A stretch of DNA of 5,435 nt from Bacillota bacterium (GTDB lineage Bacteria > Bacillota > UBA4882 > UBA8346), in NCBI GenBank assembly GCA_028282485.1, contig JANQHU010000255.1, forward strand, positions 1 to 5,435. The letters are read 5' to 3'. Positions 1 through 5,292 of the stretch are shown here, in pieces. Numbering within the stretch: position 1 is the stretch's first letter; the number at the start of each line of letters is the position of its first letter. The position numbers and the translations under genes are program-made. A model generated the notes under the pieces. It was given only the letters and a program-made list of their open reading frames with translations, did no database searches and had not been told where the DNA came from.

Positions 1-1
1 G

Positions 2-715
2 GGCGCGATGGCTCTTTTTAACGAAAAATATGAGGATCAGGTGAGAAGAGTGCAAATCGCCGATTTGAGTAGGGAGTTGTGTGGCGGAACGCATGTGGCT
101 AATACAGCCGAGATTCGAGTTTTTCGAATTATTTCCGAAAGCAGCGTTGCTACCGGAGTAAGACGAATTGAGGCGGTTACTGGCAATCAAGCTTTAGATT
201 ATTATCAGCATGAGCGAAAGAAATTAGCAGAAATTATGGAAATTTTAAAAACCGATGAACAACAGGTGCTTGCTCGGCTTCGAAGTATGTTAGAAGAATA
301 CAATGAGCTACAAAAAGAAGTAGTTAAGGCATCTAAAAATCAGGCTGCCGCTAAAATTAACCAGTTGCTGCAGCAAATACAAGAATATAAGGGGATTAAG
401 TATCTGGTGGCGCGAGTTGACGGACTAGCCCCGGAATTAATGCGGAAAGCCATCGATCGCTTGCGAGATGTGATGCAAAATGGGGTGGCGGTTTTGGGAG
501 CGGTCAATGAAGGGAAGGTTGCTTTTGTAGTTGGAGTAACCAAGAATCTGACCGCAAAAGTGTCTGCCGGGAAGTTGATCAAAGAAATTGCTAAAGAAGC
601 TGGTGGTTCGGGCGGAGGGAGAGCAGATATGGCTCAAGCCGGAGGGAAGGAACCGGAAAAACTTGATCATGCTTTAGCAGTAGGCGAACGTTTGATTAAA
701 GAGTTAGTGGATTAA
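2..715 (+). CDS. alaS: Alanyl-tRNA synthetase, C-terminal part (5' end cut by window edge)
   Basis: This is the 3' portion of AlaRS, the cytoplasmic enzyme that charges tRNA-Ala. The frame is open to the left edge: codons for Gly-Ala precede the ATG at 8, matching the conserved family stretch GAMALFxEKY, so that ATG is internal and the true start lies outside the window. Counting from the Met at 8, SRELCGGTHV (residues 21-30) carries the Cys and His of the zinc-binding part of the editing domain. A charged helical stretch follows (about 65-125, probably the coiled connector). The C-terminal DHHA1/C-Ala domain ends with the glycine-rich motif GGSGGGRADMAQAGG (199-213). About 238 residues are visible of a protein usually near 870-880 residues, so the aminoacylation domain and most of the editing domain are missing here. 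The gene ends at TAA and is followed 28 nt later by a strong terminator hairpin. No frameshift is seen. Confidence 0.97.
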   Translation, partial: GAMALFNEKYEDQVRRVQIADLSRELCGGTHVANTAEIRVFRIISESSVATGVRRIEAVTGNQALDYYQHERKKLAEIMEILKTDEQQVLARLRSMLEEYNELQKEVVKASKNQAAAKINQLLQQIQEYKGIKYLVARVDGLAPELMRKAIDRLRDVMQNGVAVLGAVNEGKVAFVVGVTKNLTAKVSAGKLIKEIAKEAGGSGGGRADMAQAGGKEPEKLDHALAVGERLIKELVD

Positions 716-742
716 AATAATAGCATATCCAATGGTTTATCC

Positions 743-785
743 AAAACAAAAAAAGCCCTGATAAATTCCGGGCTTTTTTTGTTTT
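743..785. terminator. Bidirectional Rho-independent terminator between alaS and speD
   Basis: A perfect 16-bp stem pairs AAAACAAAAAAAGCCC (743-758) with its exact complement at 770-785, around an 11-nt loop (759-769). The GC-rich core GCCC/GGGC is flanked by an A-tract on the left and a T-tract on the right, so on either strand the hairpin core is followed by a U-run. It sits between two convergent genes, 28 nt after the alaS stop and 39 nt past the speD stop. It should end alaS transcripts and act as a second, back-up stop for speD transcripts. Confidence 0.93.
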
Positions 786-802
786 AATATTATGAAGATA
801 GT

Positions 803-826
803 AAAAACACCCTCTGACAGGGTGTT
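803..826 (-). terminator. speD intrinsic terminator overlapping the stop codon
   Basis: Read on the minus strand, AACACCCT (826-819) pairs perfectly over 8 bp with AGGGTGTT (813-806) around a 5-nt loop, and the 3' side runs into a U-tract (807-803). The first two bases of the stem belong to the TAA stop codon of speD (827-825), so a terminating ribosome would cover the upstream arm. The weak point is the short U-run; the larger hairpin at 743-785 lies just beyond. Confidence 0.75.
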
Positions 827-1205
827 AAGATGCATTTACTATTGGTTCTGACTCGGGGATTCCCCGTCTCACTACCATTTCTTTAATTTGAGTAGGACGA
901 AGAATTTCTTTTAAAAACTCAATTGCTTTCTGGGTCATGCCACCACCACAAGTGAAAACATCAATGGCTGCGTAGCCTTGTTCGGGATAAGTATGAATCG
1001 AAATATGACTTTCGGATAATAACAACAAGCCAGTAAATCCCTGTGGATAAAACTTGTGAGATTCTTCACCGAGAATTGTCATATTAGCACTAATGGCAGC
1101 TTGGCGAAGACTATCCATTAATAAATCTGCATCATCGAGCTTTTCGAACTGGCAACCCCAAAAATCAGCCAGAACGTGAGCACCTACAGTATCAAAAGCT
1201 TGCAT
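825..1205 (-). CDS. speD: S-adenosylmethionine decarboxylase proenzyme (prokaryotic SpeD type)
   Basis: SpeD decarboxylates S-adenosylmethionine to give the aminopropyl donor for spermidine and related polyamines. The 126-residue product is the usual size for the short bacterial/archaeal class (about 120-130 residues). The family signature SESHISIHTYPE lies at 64-75. Autocleavage should occur between Glu65 and Ser66, with Ser66 becoming the pyruvoyl cofactor. His71 and Cys86 (in DVFTCGG) stand at the spacing of the processing and proton-donor residues of the Thermotoga maritima enzyme (Ser63, His68, Cys83). The N-terminus GAHVLADFWGC matches the usual start of the family. An in-frame ATG at 1250 would add 15 residues, but GAGGTG lies 6 nt before the ATG at 1205 and family alignment supports that shorter start. 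No speE or other polyamine gene is visible in the window. The gene stands alone, convergent with alaS and divergent from cwlD. Confidence 0.96.
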   Translation of the reverse strand: MQAFDTVGAHVLADFWGCQFEKLDDADLLMDSLRQAAISANMTILGEESHKFYPQGFTGLLLLSESHISIHTYPEQGYAAIDVFTCGGGMTQKAIEFLKEILRPTQIKEMVVRRGIPESEPIVNAS

Positions 1206-1383
1206 TTCCTTCACCTCGCTTACGAAAAATCTTCTGGTCAGGAAGTACATTTTGACCCATAAGCACCCTGATTTCCCTTTACCCGATGATGCGCTATGGC
1301 TCGTCTCGGGATATATGTTAGATCAGGAAAGTACTATTATTTGGGATATTTAGTATTTCGACCCCCACGTTTTTACTGAAAAC
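1206..1383 (-). promoter_or_regulatory. Long speD 5' leader with repeated module and nested inverted repeats (candidate cis-regulatory RNA)
   Basis: The predicted start of transcription (near 1383, from the promoter at 1390-1418) leaves a leader of about 178 nt, much longer than translation needs. Seen on the minus strand: a module with GGGTC, an A/T stretch, then GTACTT(T)CCTGA occurs twice, at 1364-1321 (with an internal insert) and 1258-1236. CCTGAT (1327-1322) can pair with ATCAGG (1272-1267), and nested inside it CCCGA can pair with TCGGG. The same ATCAGGG segment can instead pair with the downstream CCTGA (1242-1238), giving two mutually exclusive foldings. I do not recognise a SAM-I, SAM-II, SMK, T-box or other known class. 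That it is regulatory is inference from length and base-pairing potential; the plus strand can form similar pairs. Confidence 0.4.
1212..1217 (-). promoter_or_regulatory. Shine-Dalgarno site that fixes the speD start
   Basis: On the minus strand GAGGTG is followed by a 6-nt spacer (AAGGAA) and the ATG at 1205-1203. It matches the core of the consensus AAGGAGGTGA. The competing in-frame ATG at 1250 has no comparable site, so this decides the start in favour of the 126-residue protein. Confidence 0.85.
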
Positions 1384-1389
1384 AATATA

Positions 1390-1418
1390 ATCATAACAAA
1401 TTATAAACTGGGTGTCAA
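1390..1418 (-). promoter_or_regulatory. Sigma-A-type promoter of speD
   Basis: On the minus strand a perfect -35 box TTGACA (1418-1413) is followed by exactly 17 nt and a -10 box TATGAT (1395-1390, 5 of 6 matches to TATAAT). Transcription should begin near 1383. It is the only strong promoter seen in the speD-cwlD gap and points towards speD. No operator-like palindrome is evident over it. Confidence 0.85.
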
Positions 1419-1458
1419 TTGGTTAATCATAATTTTTTGACATTTTCCTATAAATTAT

Positions 1459-1563
1459 TAAGGGGGTAAATTCGAGGTGCTTCTAGTTTTTATTTGCTTA
1501 GAATATTCTATAACTGACACTAAAAAATTATCGAGAAAGCGGGTGCGGATAATTGATGAATAA
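1459..1563 (+). other. Strong ribosome-binding-like site and 28-codon ORF overlapping the cwlD start (possible leader peptide)
   Basis: TAAGGGGGT (1459-1467) matches the Shine-Dalgarno sequence TAAGGAGGT with one A-to-G change that still pairs as a G-U wobble. Nine bases later a GTG (1477) opens a 28-codon frame that ends with TAA at 1561-1563, overlapping the cwlD ATG at 1556. Its product would begin (M/V)LLVFICLEYS and end RVRIIDE; I recognise no family. cwlD itself has only a weak ribosome site, and a TAA at 1550-1552 prevents it from extending upstream. Coupled translation is possible, but the ORF is short enough to be chance. The remaining gap between the speD promoter and here (1419-1458) shows a TTGACA at 1437 with no -10 at suitable spacing, and no clear cwlD promoter was found. 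Confidence 0.22.
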
Positions 1564-2302
1564 ACCCAGGGTGATTATTTTAAATTGGCAATTTATCTAT
1601 ATATTAATTATTTTATTTCTACTGGGAATGGGTGGTTGGCTGCTCCTTAATCTTACTCTGGTAACCAATAATTCTTTTTCGGCACTAGTTTCCGGAAAAA
1701 CTATTGTCATTGATGCCGGCCATGGTGGAGCTGATCCGGGGGCCCGTTCCGCAAGAGGTTTAACTGAAAAAGAGCTGAATCTGGATATTGCTTTACGGTT
1801 GAAAAGGTATTTATCACGGGTTGGTGTATACTGCATCATGACTCGTGAAAGTGATTTTGATTTTTTTAATTATGAAAACGGGCAAAAGACACCTAAAAGA
1901 CGTGATCTCTTTCAACGGGCAAAGATTGCTAATCAAAGTAAGGCGGATTTATTTTTGTCGATTCATGCTAATATGTTTCCTCAAAGTATTTATTACGGGG
2001 CCCAAACTTTTTACGAAGCCAATAATCCTCACGCCAAAACCCTAGCTCAGGTTATTCAGCAAGAATTAGTAAATAATTTGGATTCCCAAAACAAAAGAAA
2101 AGCACGGCCGGGAGATTATCGGGTATTAAAAGAGGTTGAGATGCCCGGGGTCATCATTGAAACAGGTTTTTTATCTAATCAAAAAGAAGCAGAAAAACTA
2201 GGTAAAGCTAACTATCGTGAAGCTGTTGCGCGGGCTATTTTTCAAGGGGTGATCCAGTACTTCATTGGGACCCAGGGGGCTTCGCAAATAAAAAATGATT
2301 AA
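1556..2302 (+). CDS. cwlD: CwlD-like N-acetylmuramoyl-L-alanine amidase (Amidase_3), membrane anchored
   Basis: This is a zinc-dependent peptidoglycan amidase that cleaves the bond between N-acetylmuramic acid and L-alanine. CwlD in Bacillus acts with PdaA to make the muramic-delta-lactam of the spore cortex, which is needed for germination. The 248-residue product has one hydrophobic segment (about 12-34) that serves as signal anchor, so the enzyme should face outward. The Amidase_3 domain spans about 48-236: IDAGHGGADPGA (52-63, His56), LTEKELNL (69-76, Glu71), SIHAN (135-139, His137) and IETGFLSN (201-208, Glu202) supply the zinc ligands and catalytic Glu. The GAQTFY motif (148-153), overall length and single-domain layout fit CwlD better than long vegetative amidases. 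ATG 1556 is preferred over the TTG directly before it (1553); the ribosome site (GCGGAT region) is weak. The CwlD assignment over other Amidase_3 proteins is likely, not certain; the spore role is inferred. Confidence 0.85.
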   Translation: MNKPRVIILNWQFIYILIILFLLGMGGWLLLNLTLVTNNSFSALVSGKTIVIDAGHGGADPGARSARGLTEKELNLDIALRLKRYLSRVGVYCIMTRESDFDFFNYENGQKTPKRRDLFQRAKIANQSKADLFLSIHANMFPQSIYYGAQTFYEANNPHAKTLAQVIQQELVNNLDSQNKRKARPGDYRVLKEVEMPGVIIETGFLSNQKEAEKLGKANYREAVARAIFQGVIQYFIGTQGASQIKND

Positions 2303-2326
2303 CTTAGCGTAAATAAAAGGAGTTTT

Positions 2327-2385
2327 TTAGTTTGAAGCGAATTTGAATTTTTGAAGCAAAAAGAACTTCGTAAAAATTAAACTAA
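2327..2385 (+). other. Extended imperfect hairpin in the cwlD-cinA gap
   Basis: In the 153-nt gap, an inner stem pairs AATTTTTGAAG (2346-2356) with CTTC-GT-AAAAATT (2366-2378, two-base bulge) around a 9-nt A-rich loop. Directly outside, TTAGTTT (2327-2333) pairs with AAACTAA (2379-2385), leaving a 12-nt bulge on the left. TTTGAAGC occurs twice on the left side (2331-2338, 2350-2357), so the pairing could shift. There is no U-run after the stem, so it does not look like a standard intrinsic terminator. No convincing cinA promoter was found in the gap. Confidence 0.4.
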
Positions 2386-2455
2386 GAGCTACTATGTTCA
2401 ATTCCAGAGAACGAAATGATTTGAAATTATTATTTTAGCTAGTGAGGAAAGTTTG

Positions 2456-3727
2456 ATGCGGGGAGAAGTTATTTGTATCGGTACGGAGTTGCTTTTAGGG
2501 CAGATAATTAATACTAATGCGGCTTTTTTAGCTCAAGAACTGGCTACTTTAGGCATAGATTTATATTATCAAGTAACTGTAGGTGATAATTTAGAGCGAA
2601 TTGTTGCAGTAATAGAGCAGGCCTGGCGGCGTTCCCGTGTAGTAATTTTATCCGGAGGATTAGGCCCCACCCAAGACGATTTAACCCGGGAAGCTATCGC
2701 TAAAATGTTGGGGGAAGATTTGAAGTTTTCCCCGGAAGCTTGGCGGCAGATTGAAGGGTTTTTTTTCAAATTAGGACGGCCACTGGCGGCCAATAATAAG
2801 CGCCAAGCATATTTACCCGCCTCAGGACGGATGATTAATAATTGTTGGGGGACAGCTCCGGGAGTATTGTTAGATAAGGATAACCGAGTTTTAATTGCTT
2901 TACCGGGAGTTCCTGTTGAATTAAAGCAGATGTGGCAAACTGAAGTCCGTCCTTATTTGGCTAGGATGATGATTAATTATGGTTCCCCGGTACTTACCTC
3001 AAAAGTAGTAAAAATGGTAGGGATTAGTGAGTCGGGAATGGAAGAAATGATTGCTGATTTGATTAGTGACCAATCTAATCCTACTTTAGCGCCTTATGCT
3101 GGTAGAGGGGAAGTGATACTGAGAATTACCGCTAAGAGTAATTCTGTCGAGGAAAATCAGAATATAATTACCCCGGTTATTCAAATGATTGAGGATAGAT
3201 TAGGGTCTTATATATATGGCTATGATGAGACAGATTTGGCGGCTGTTGTGGGTGGATTTTTAAGAAAACTAGGCGAAAATTTGGCAGTTGCCGAATCCTG
3301 TACCGGAGGACTTGTTTGTCACCGAATTACTAATATTTCCGGTAGTTCAGAGTATTTTTTAGGGGGGATTAATAGTTATAGTAACCATTTAAAAGTCAAT
3401 AATTTAGGGGTGGCTGCGGAAATTATTGAAACTTATGGAGCAGTTAGTGCTGAAACAGTCAAGGCTATGGCCGAAAGCATTCGATTTTCTACCGGAGCTG
3501 AGATTGGACTTGCCACTACCGGATTTGTTGATCCGAATAATTGTCATGGTGAGGAAGCTAACGGTGTGGTTTTCTTTGGGATAGCTTTTTCTGAAAAGAC
3601 CGTCGTTAAAAAAAGAGTTTTTTCCTATGACAGAGTAAGAAATAAAGAATTAGCAGCGCAGACAGCGTTAATATTCTTATGGCAGGAATTAAAATTGAGG
3701 ATAACAAATCAACATTTTTGCAAGTAG
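2456..3727 (+). CDS. cinA: CinA family protein: MoCF-like N-domain plus PncC-type NMN deamidase C-domain
   Basis: CinA proteins join an N-terminal molybdopterin-binding-like (COG1058, ADP-ribose pyrophosphatase-type) domain to a C-terminal nicotinamide-nucleotide amidase domain (PncC) that takes part in pyridine nucleotide salvage. In competent Gram-positive bacteria CinA is also linked to RecA. The 423-residue product is typical in length. N-domain marks: ICIGTELLLGQIINTN (6-21), GGLGPTQDDLT (67-77) and ALPGVPVEL (148-156). C-domain marks: AVAESCTGG (277-285), SGSSEYFLGG (295-304), SYSN (307-310) and GAVSAETVKAMAE (328-340). The usual glycine loop GxAGPxGG is altered here to TGFVDPNNC (355-363), so C-domain activity is less certain. 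ATG 2456 is chosen over the TTG at 2453 because GAGG (2444-2447) stands 8 nt before it. It lies upstream of recA in the same direction, a common arrangement, but recA has its own promoter. Confidence 0.94.
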   Translation: MRGEVICIGTELLLGQIINTNAAFLAQELATLGIDLYYQVTVGDNLERIVAVIEQAWRRSRVVILSGGLGPTQDDLTREAIAKMLGEDLKFSPEAWRQIEGFFFKLGRPLAANNKRQAYLPASGRMINNCWGTAPGVLLDKDNRVLIALPGVPVELKQMWQTEVRPYLARMMINYGSPVLTSKVVKMVGISESGMEEMIADLISDQSNPTLAPYAGRGEVILRITAKSNSVEENQNIITPVIQMIEDRLGSYIYGYDETDLAAVVGGFLRKLGENLAVAESCTGGLVCHRITNISGSSEYFLGGINSYSNHLKVNNLGVAAEIIETYGAVSAETVKAMAESIRFSTGAEIGLATTGFVDPNNCHGEEANGVVFFGIAFSEKTVVKKRVFSYDRVRNKELAAQTALIFLWQELKLRITNQHFCK

Positions 3728-3758
3728 TTTTTTGTTTGACAAGTAGATTTTTTTTTGT
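3721..3758 (+). repeat. 19-bp imperfect tandem duplication at the cinA end / recA promoter
   Basis: Two adjacent 19-bp units (3721-3739 and 3740-3758) both begin CAAGTAG and continue in T-rich sequence; 16 of 19 positions agree. The first unit contains the cinA stop codon (TAG, 3725-3727). The recA -35 box TTGACA (3736-3741) lies across the junction of the two units. It looks like a small local duplication, although the T-runs make part of the match easy to obtain by chance. Confidence 0.5.
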
Positions 3759-3764
3759 TACAAT
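3736..3764 (+). promoter_or_regulatory. recA promoter, sigma-A type
   Basis: A perfect -35 TTGACA (3736-3741), a 17-nt spacer and a -10 TACAAT (3759-3764, 5 of 6) place the start of transcription near 3771, about 30 nt before the recA ATG. The -35 begins only 8 nt after the cinA stop. The LexA box follows immediately downstream. Confidence 0.9.
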
Positions 3765-3766
3765 TA

Positions 3767-3778
3767 GAACAAACGTTC
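3767..3778 (+). promoter_or_regulatory. LexA (DinR) SOS operator of recA
   Basis: GAACAAACGTTC is a complete GAAC-N4-GTTC box, the Gram-positive LexA/DinR operator, and the central AAAC also fits the RNRY preference of the Bacillus consensus CGAACRNRYGTTYC. It begins 2 nt after the -10 box and covers the predicted start of transcription, a position where bound LexA would block initiation. This makes recA, and very probably recX behind it, SOS-inducible. A lexA gene is not in the window. Confidence 0.92.
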
Positions 3779-3800
3779 GATTATTTGGAGGTATTAAAAA

Positions 3801-4823
3801 ATGTCGGAAAAACAAAAGGCTTTAGATGTTGCCCTACTACAAATAGAAAAACAATTTGGAAAAGGTTCTATTATGAAATTGGGAGAGGCTGCCGATAGAC
3901 TGAATATATCTACTATTTCCAGTGGAGCAATTACCCTGGATTTGGCCCTGGGGGTAGGGGGAGTTCCCCGCGGTAGGATCGTTGAAGTCTATGGTCCTGA
4001 ATCTTCGGGAAAAACTACTGTTGCCTTGCATATGGTTGCTGAAGCCCAAAAACAAGGAGGAATTGCTGCTTTTATTGATGCTGAGCATGCTTTGGATCCG
4101 GTATATGCTAAAAAATTGGGAGTGGAAATTGATGATTTATTAATTTCTCAACCGGATACCGGAGAACAAGCTCTAGAAATTACCGAAGCCTTAGTACGCA
4201 GTGGGGCGGTAGATGTAATTATTATTGACTCAGTAGCAGCGTTAACCCCCCAAGCTGAGATTGAAGGAGATATGGGAGATACTCATGTTGGATTACAAGC
4301 GCGCTTGATGTCTCAAGCTTTACGTAAATTAACCGGAGTAACTGGTAAGTCCAATACCATCGTAGTTTTTATTAACCAGATTCGGGAAAAAGTAGGAATC
4401 ATGTTTGGTAATCCTGAAACTACTCCGGGAGGTAGGGCTTTAAAGTTTTATTCTTCGGTCAGGTTGGAAATTAGAAGGCAAGAAAGCATTAAACAAGGAG
4501 TAGAGATCGTTGGCAATCGCATTAAAGTAAAGGTAGTAAAAAATAAGGTGGCTCCTCCTTTTCGAGACGCAGAATTTGATATTCTTTATGGCGAGGGTAT
4601 TTCCAAAACCGGATGTATTTTAGATACGGCAGTTAATTTAGGAATTATTAATAAAAGTGGTTCGTGGTTTTCTTATGGGGATAATCGGATTGGACAAGGG
4701 CGAGATAATGTGCGTGAATTTTTGAAAAAAGATCTAAATCTTTTGGAAGAAATTGAGACTAAGATTAAAATACAGCTGGGCTTATTGAGTGAAAATAATG
4801 ATGAAAAAGAAAAAAGCAGTTAA
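3801..4823 (+). CDS. recA: Recombinase RecA
   Basis: RecA forms ATP-dependent filaments on single-stranded DNA, carries out strand exchange in recombinational repair, and stimulates LexA self-cleavage. The 340 residues are a complete, standard-length protein. Visible in order: N-terminal helix region (1-30), Walker A GPESSGKT (65-72), [10 protein letters not shown] with the catalytic Glu95, Walker [11 protein letters not shown] (139-148, Asp143), DNA-binding loop L1 around [10 protein letters not shown] (155-164), INQIREKVG (191-199), loop L2 at [13 protein letters not shown] (201-213), the C-terminal domain, and a short acidic tail [10 protein letters not shown]. The start is fixed by GGAGGT (3787-3792) 8 nt before the ATG. 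Transcription comes from the promoter at 3736-3764 under the LexA box at 3767-3778. recX follows after a 22-nt gap without a terminator, which indicates an operon. No intein or unusual residue is seen. Confidence 0.99.
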   Translation: MSEKQKALDVALLQIEKQFGKGSIMKLGEAADRLNISTISSGAITLDLALGVGGVPRGRIVEVYGPESSGKTTVALHMVAEAQKQGGIAAFIDAEHALDPVYAKKLGVEIDDLLISQPDTGEQALEITEALVRSGAVDVIIIDSVAALTPQAEIEGDMGDTHVGLQARLMSQALRKLTGVTGKSNTIVVFINQIREKVGIMFGNPETTPGGRALKFYSSVRLEIRRQESIKQGVEIVGNRIKVKVVKNKVAPPFRDAEFDILYGEGISKTGCILDTAVNLGIINKSGSWFSYGDNRIGQGRDNVREFLKKDLNLLEEIETKIKIQLGLLSENNDEKEKSS

Positions 4824-4845
4824 AAAATTTTAAAGGTAGTTAATT

Positions 4846-5292
4846 GTGTGTGACCAGACCTTAATGCAAAAAGCACTTTTTTATTTAAATAAAAAAGATT
4901 ATTCCGAAGCGCGCTTAGTTAGTAAGTTAGCAGATTTAAATACTGCCGAATCGGAAATAATGGCAGTTATAGCCCGTTTAAAAGATAATGGTTATCTAAA
5001 CGATTTCCGCTATGGGGTAAACCGCATTCGTATCTTGCAAAAACAATTAAAAAGCCGTGCCTATATCTGGCAAGAGCTATCAAGCCAGGGGTTAAGTCGG
5101 GAACTAATTGAAGAGCTCTTGGAAGAGTATTATCCGTCAGAGCAGGAGCTGGTGATTGCCCAAGGGTTTTTAGACAAAAAAGGAAGCAACAAGAGTCTGC
5201 TGCAAAAAAAAGTGCTTTTATCCCGAGCAGGTTTTTCAGAAAGTATTATCTTACATTTTTTTTCTGATGGGCACGGTAATCGCACGAAGTAA
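4846..5292 (+). CDS. recX: Regulatory protein RecX
   Basis: RecX binds RecA filaments and limits their growth and strand-exchange activity. The 148-residue product is at the short end of the family (about 150-210) and is mostly helical, as expected for its three-helix repeats. Recognisable pieces: ALFYLNKKDYSEARLVSKL (10-28), a typical first repeat; LKDNGYLNDFRYGVNRIR (45-62); KSRAYIWQELSSQGLSRELI (69-88), the second repeat; and KKVLLSRAGFSESII (121-135), the third. The start is GTG 4846, supported by AAAGGTAG (4832-4839); the ATG at 4864 is too far from any ribosome site. It lies 22 nt after recA and should be co-transcribed and SOS-induced. The last 25 codons and the stop lie inside the left arm of the terminal inverted repeat, so the true 3' end should be confirmed, although the C-terminal residues look natural for RecX. 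Confidence 0.92.
   Translation: MCDQTLMQKALFYLNKKDYSEARLVSKLADLNTAESEIMAVIARLKDNGYLNDFRYGVNRIRILQKQLKSRAYIWQELSSQGLSRELIEELLEEYYPSEQELVIAQGFLDKKGSNKSLLQKKVLLSRAGFSESIILHFFSDGHGNRTK

Noticed and set aside
8..10. ATG at 8 as the start of a separate 235-residue protein
   Set aside because: The frame is open to the window edge and the codons before the ATG fit the conserved alanyl-tRNA synthetase sequence, so this is an internal methionine.
1206..1250. Longer speD start at ATG 1250, adding 15 residues
   Set aside because: The added residues do not resemble the family's N-terminus, there is no good ribosome site before 1250, and GAGGTG sits at ideal distance from the ATG at 1205.
1236..1364. A SAM-I, SAM-II, SMK or T-box element in the speD leader
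   Set aside because: None of the conserved core sequences I know for these classes, such as the T-box AGGGTGGNACCGCG, can be seen on either strand. The leader is reported only as unassigned.
1437..1465. A plus-strand promoter for cwlD built on TTGACA at 1437
   Set aside because: The sequence 17 nt downstream is AAGGGG, not a -10 box, and TATAAA at 1449 is only 6 nt away. No convincing sporulation-sigma motif was found either.
1845..2045. A 66-codon plus-strand frame inside cwlD
   Set aside because: It lies wholly within cwlD, whose catalytic motifs are encoded in the other frame, and it shows no family features of its own.
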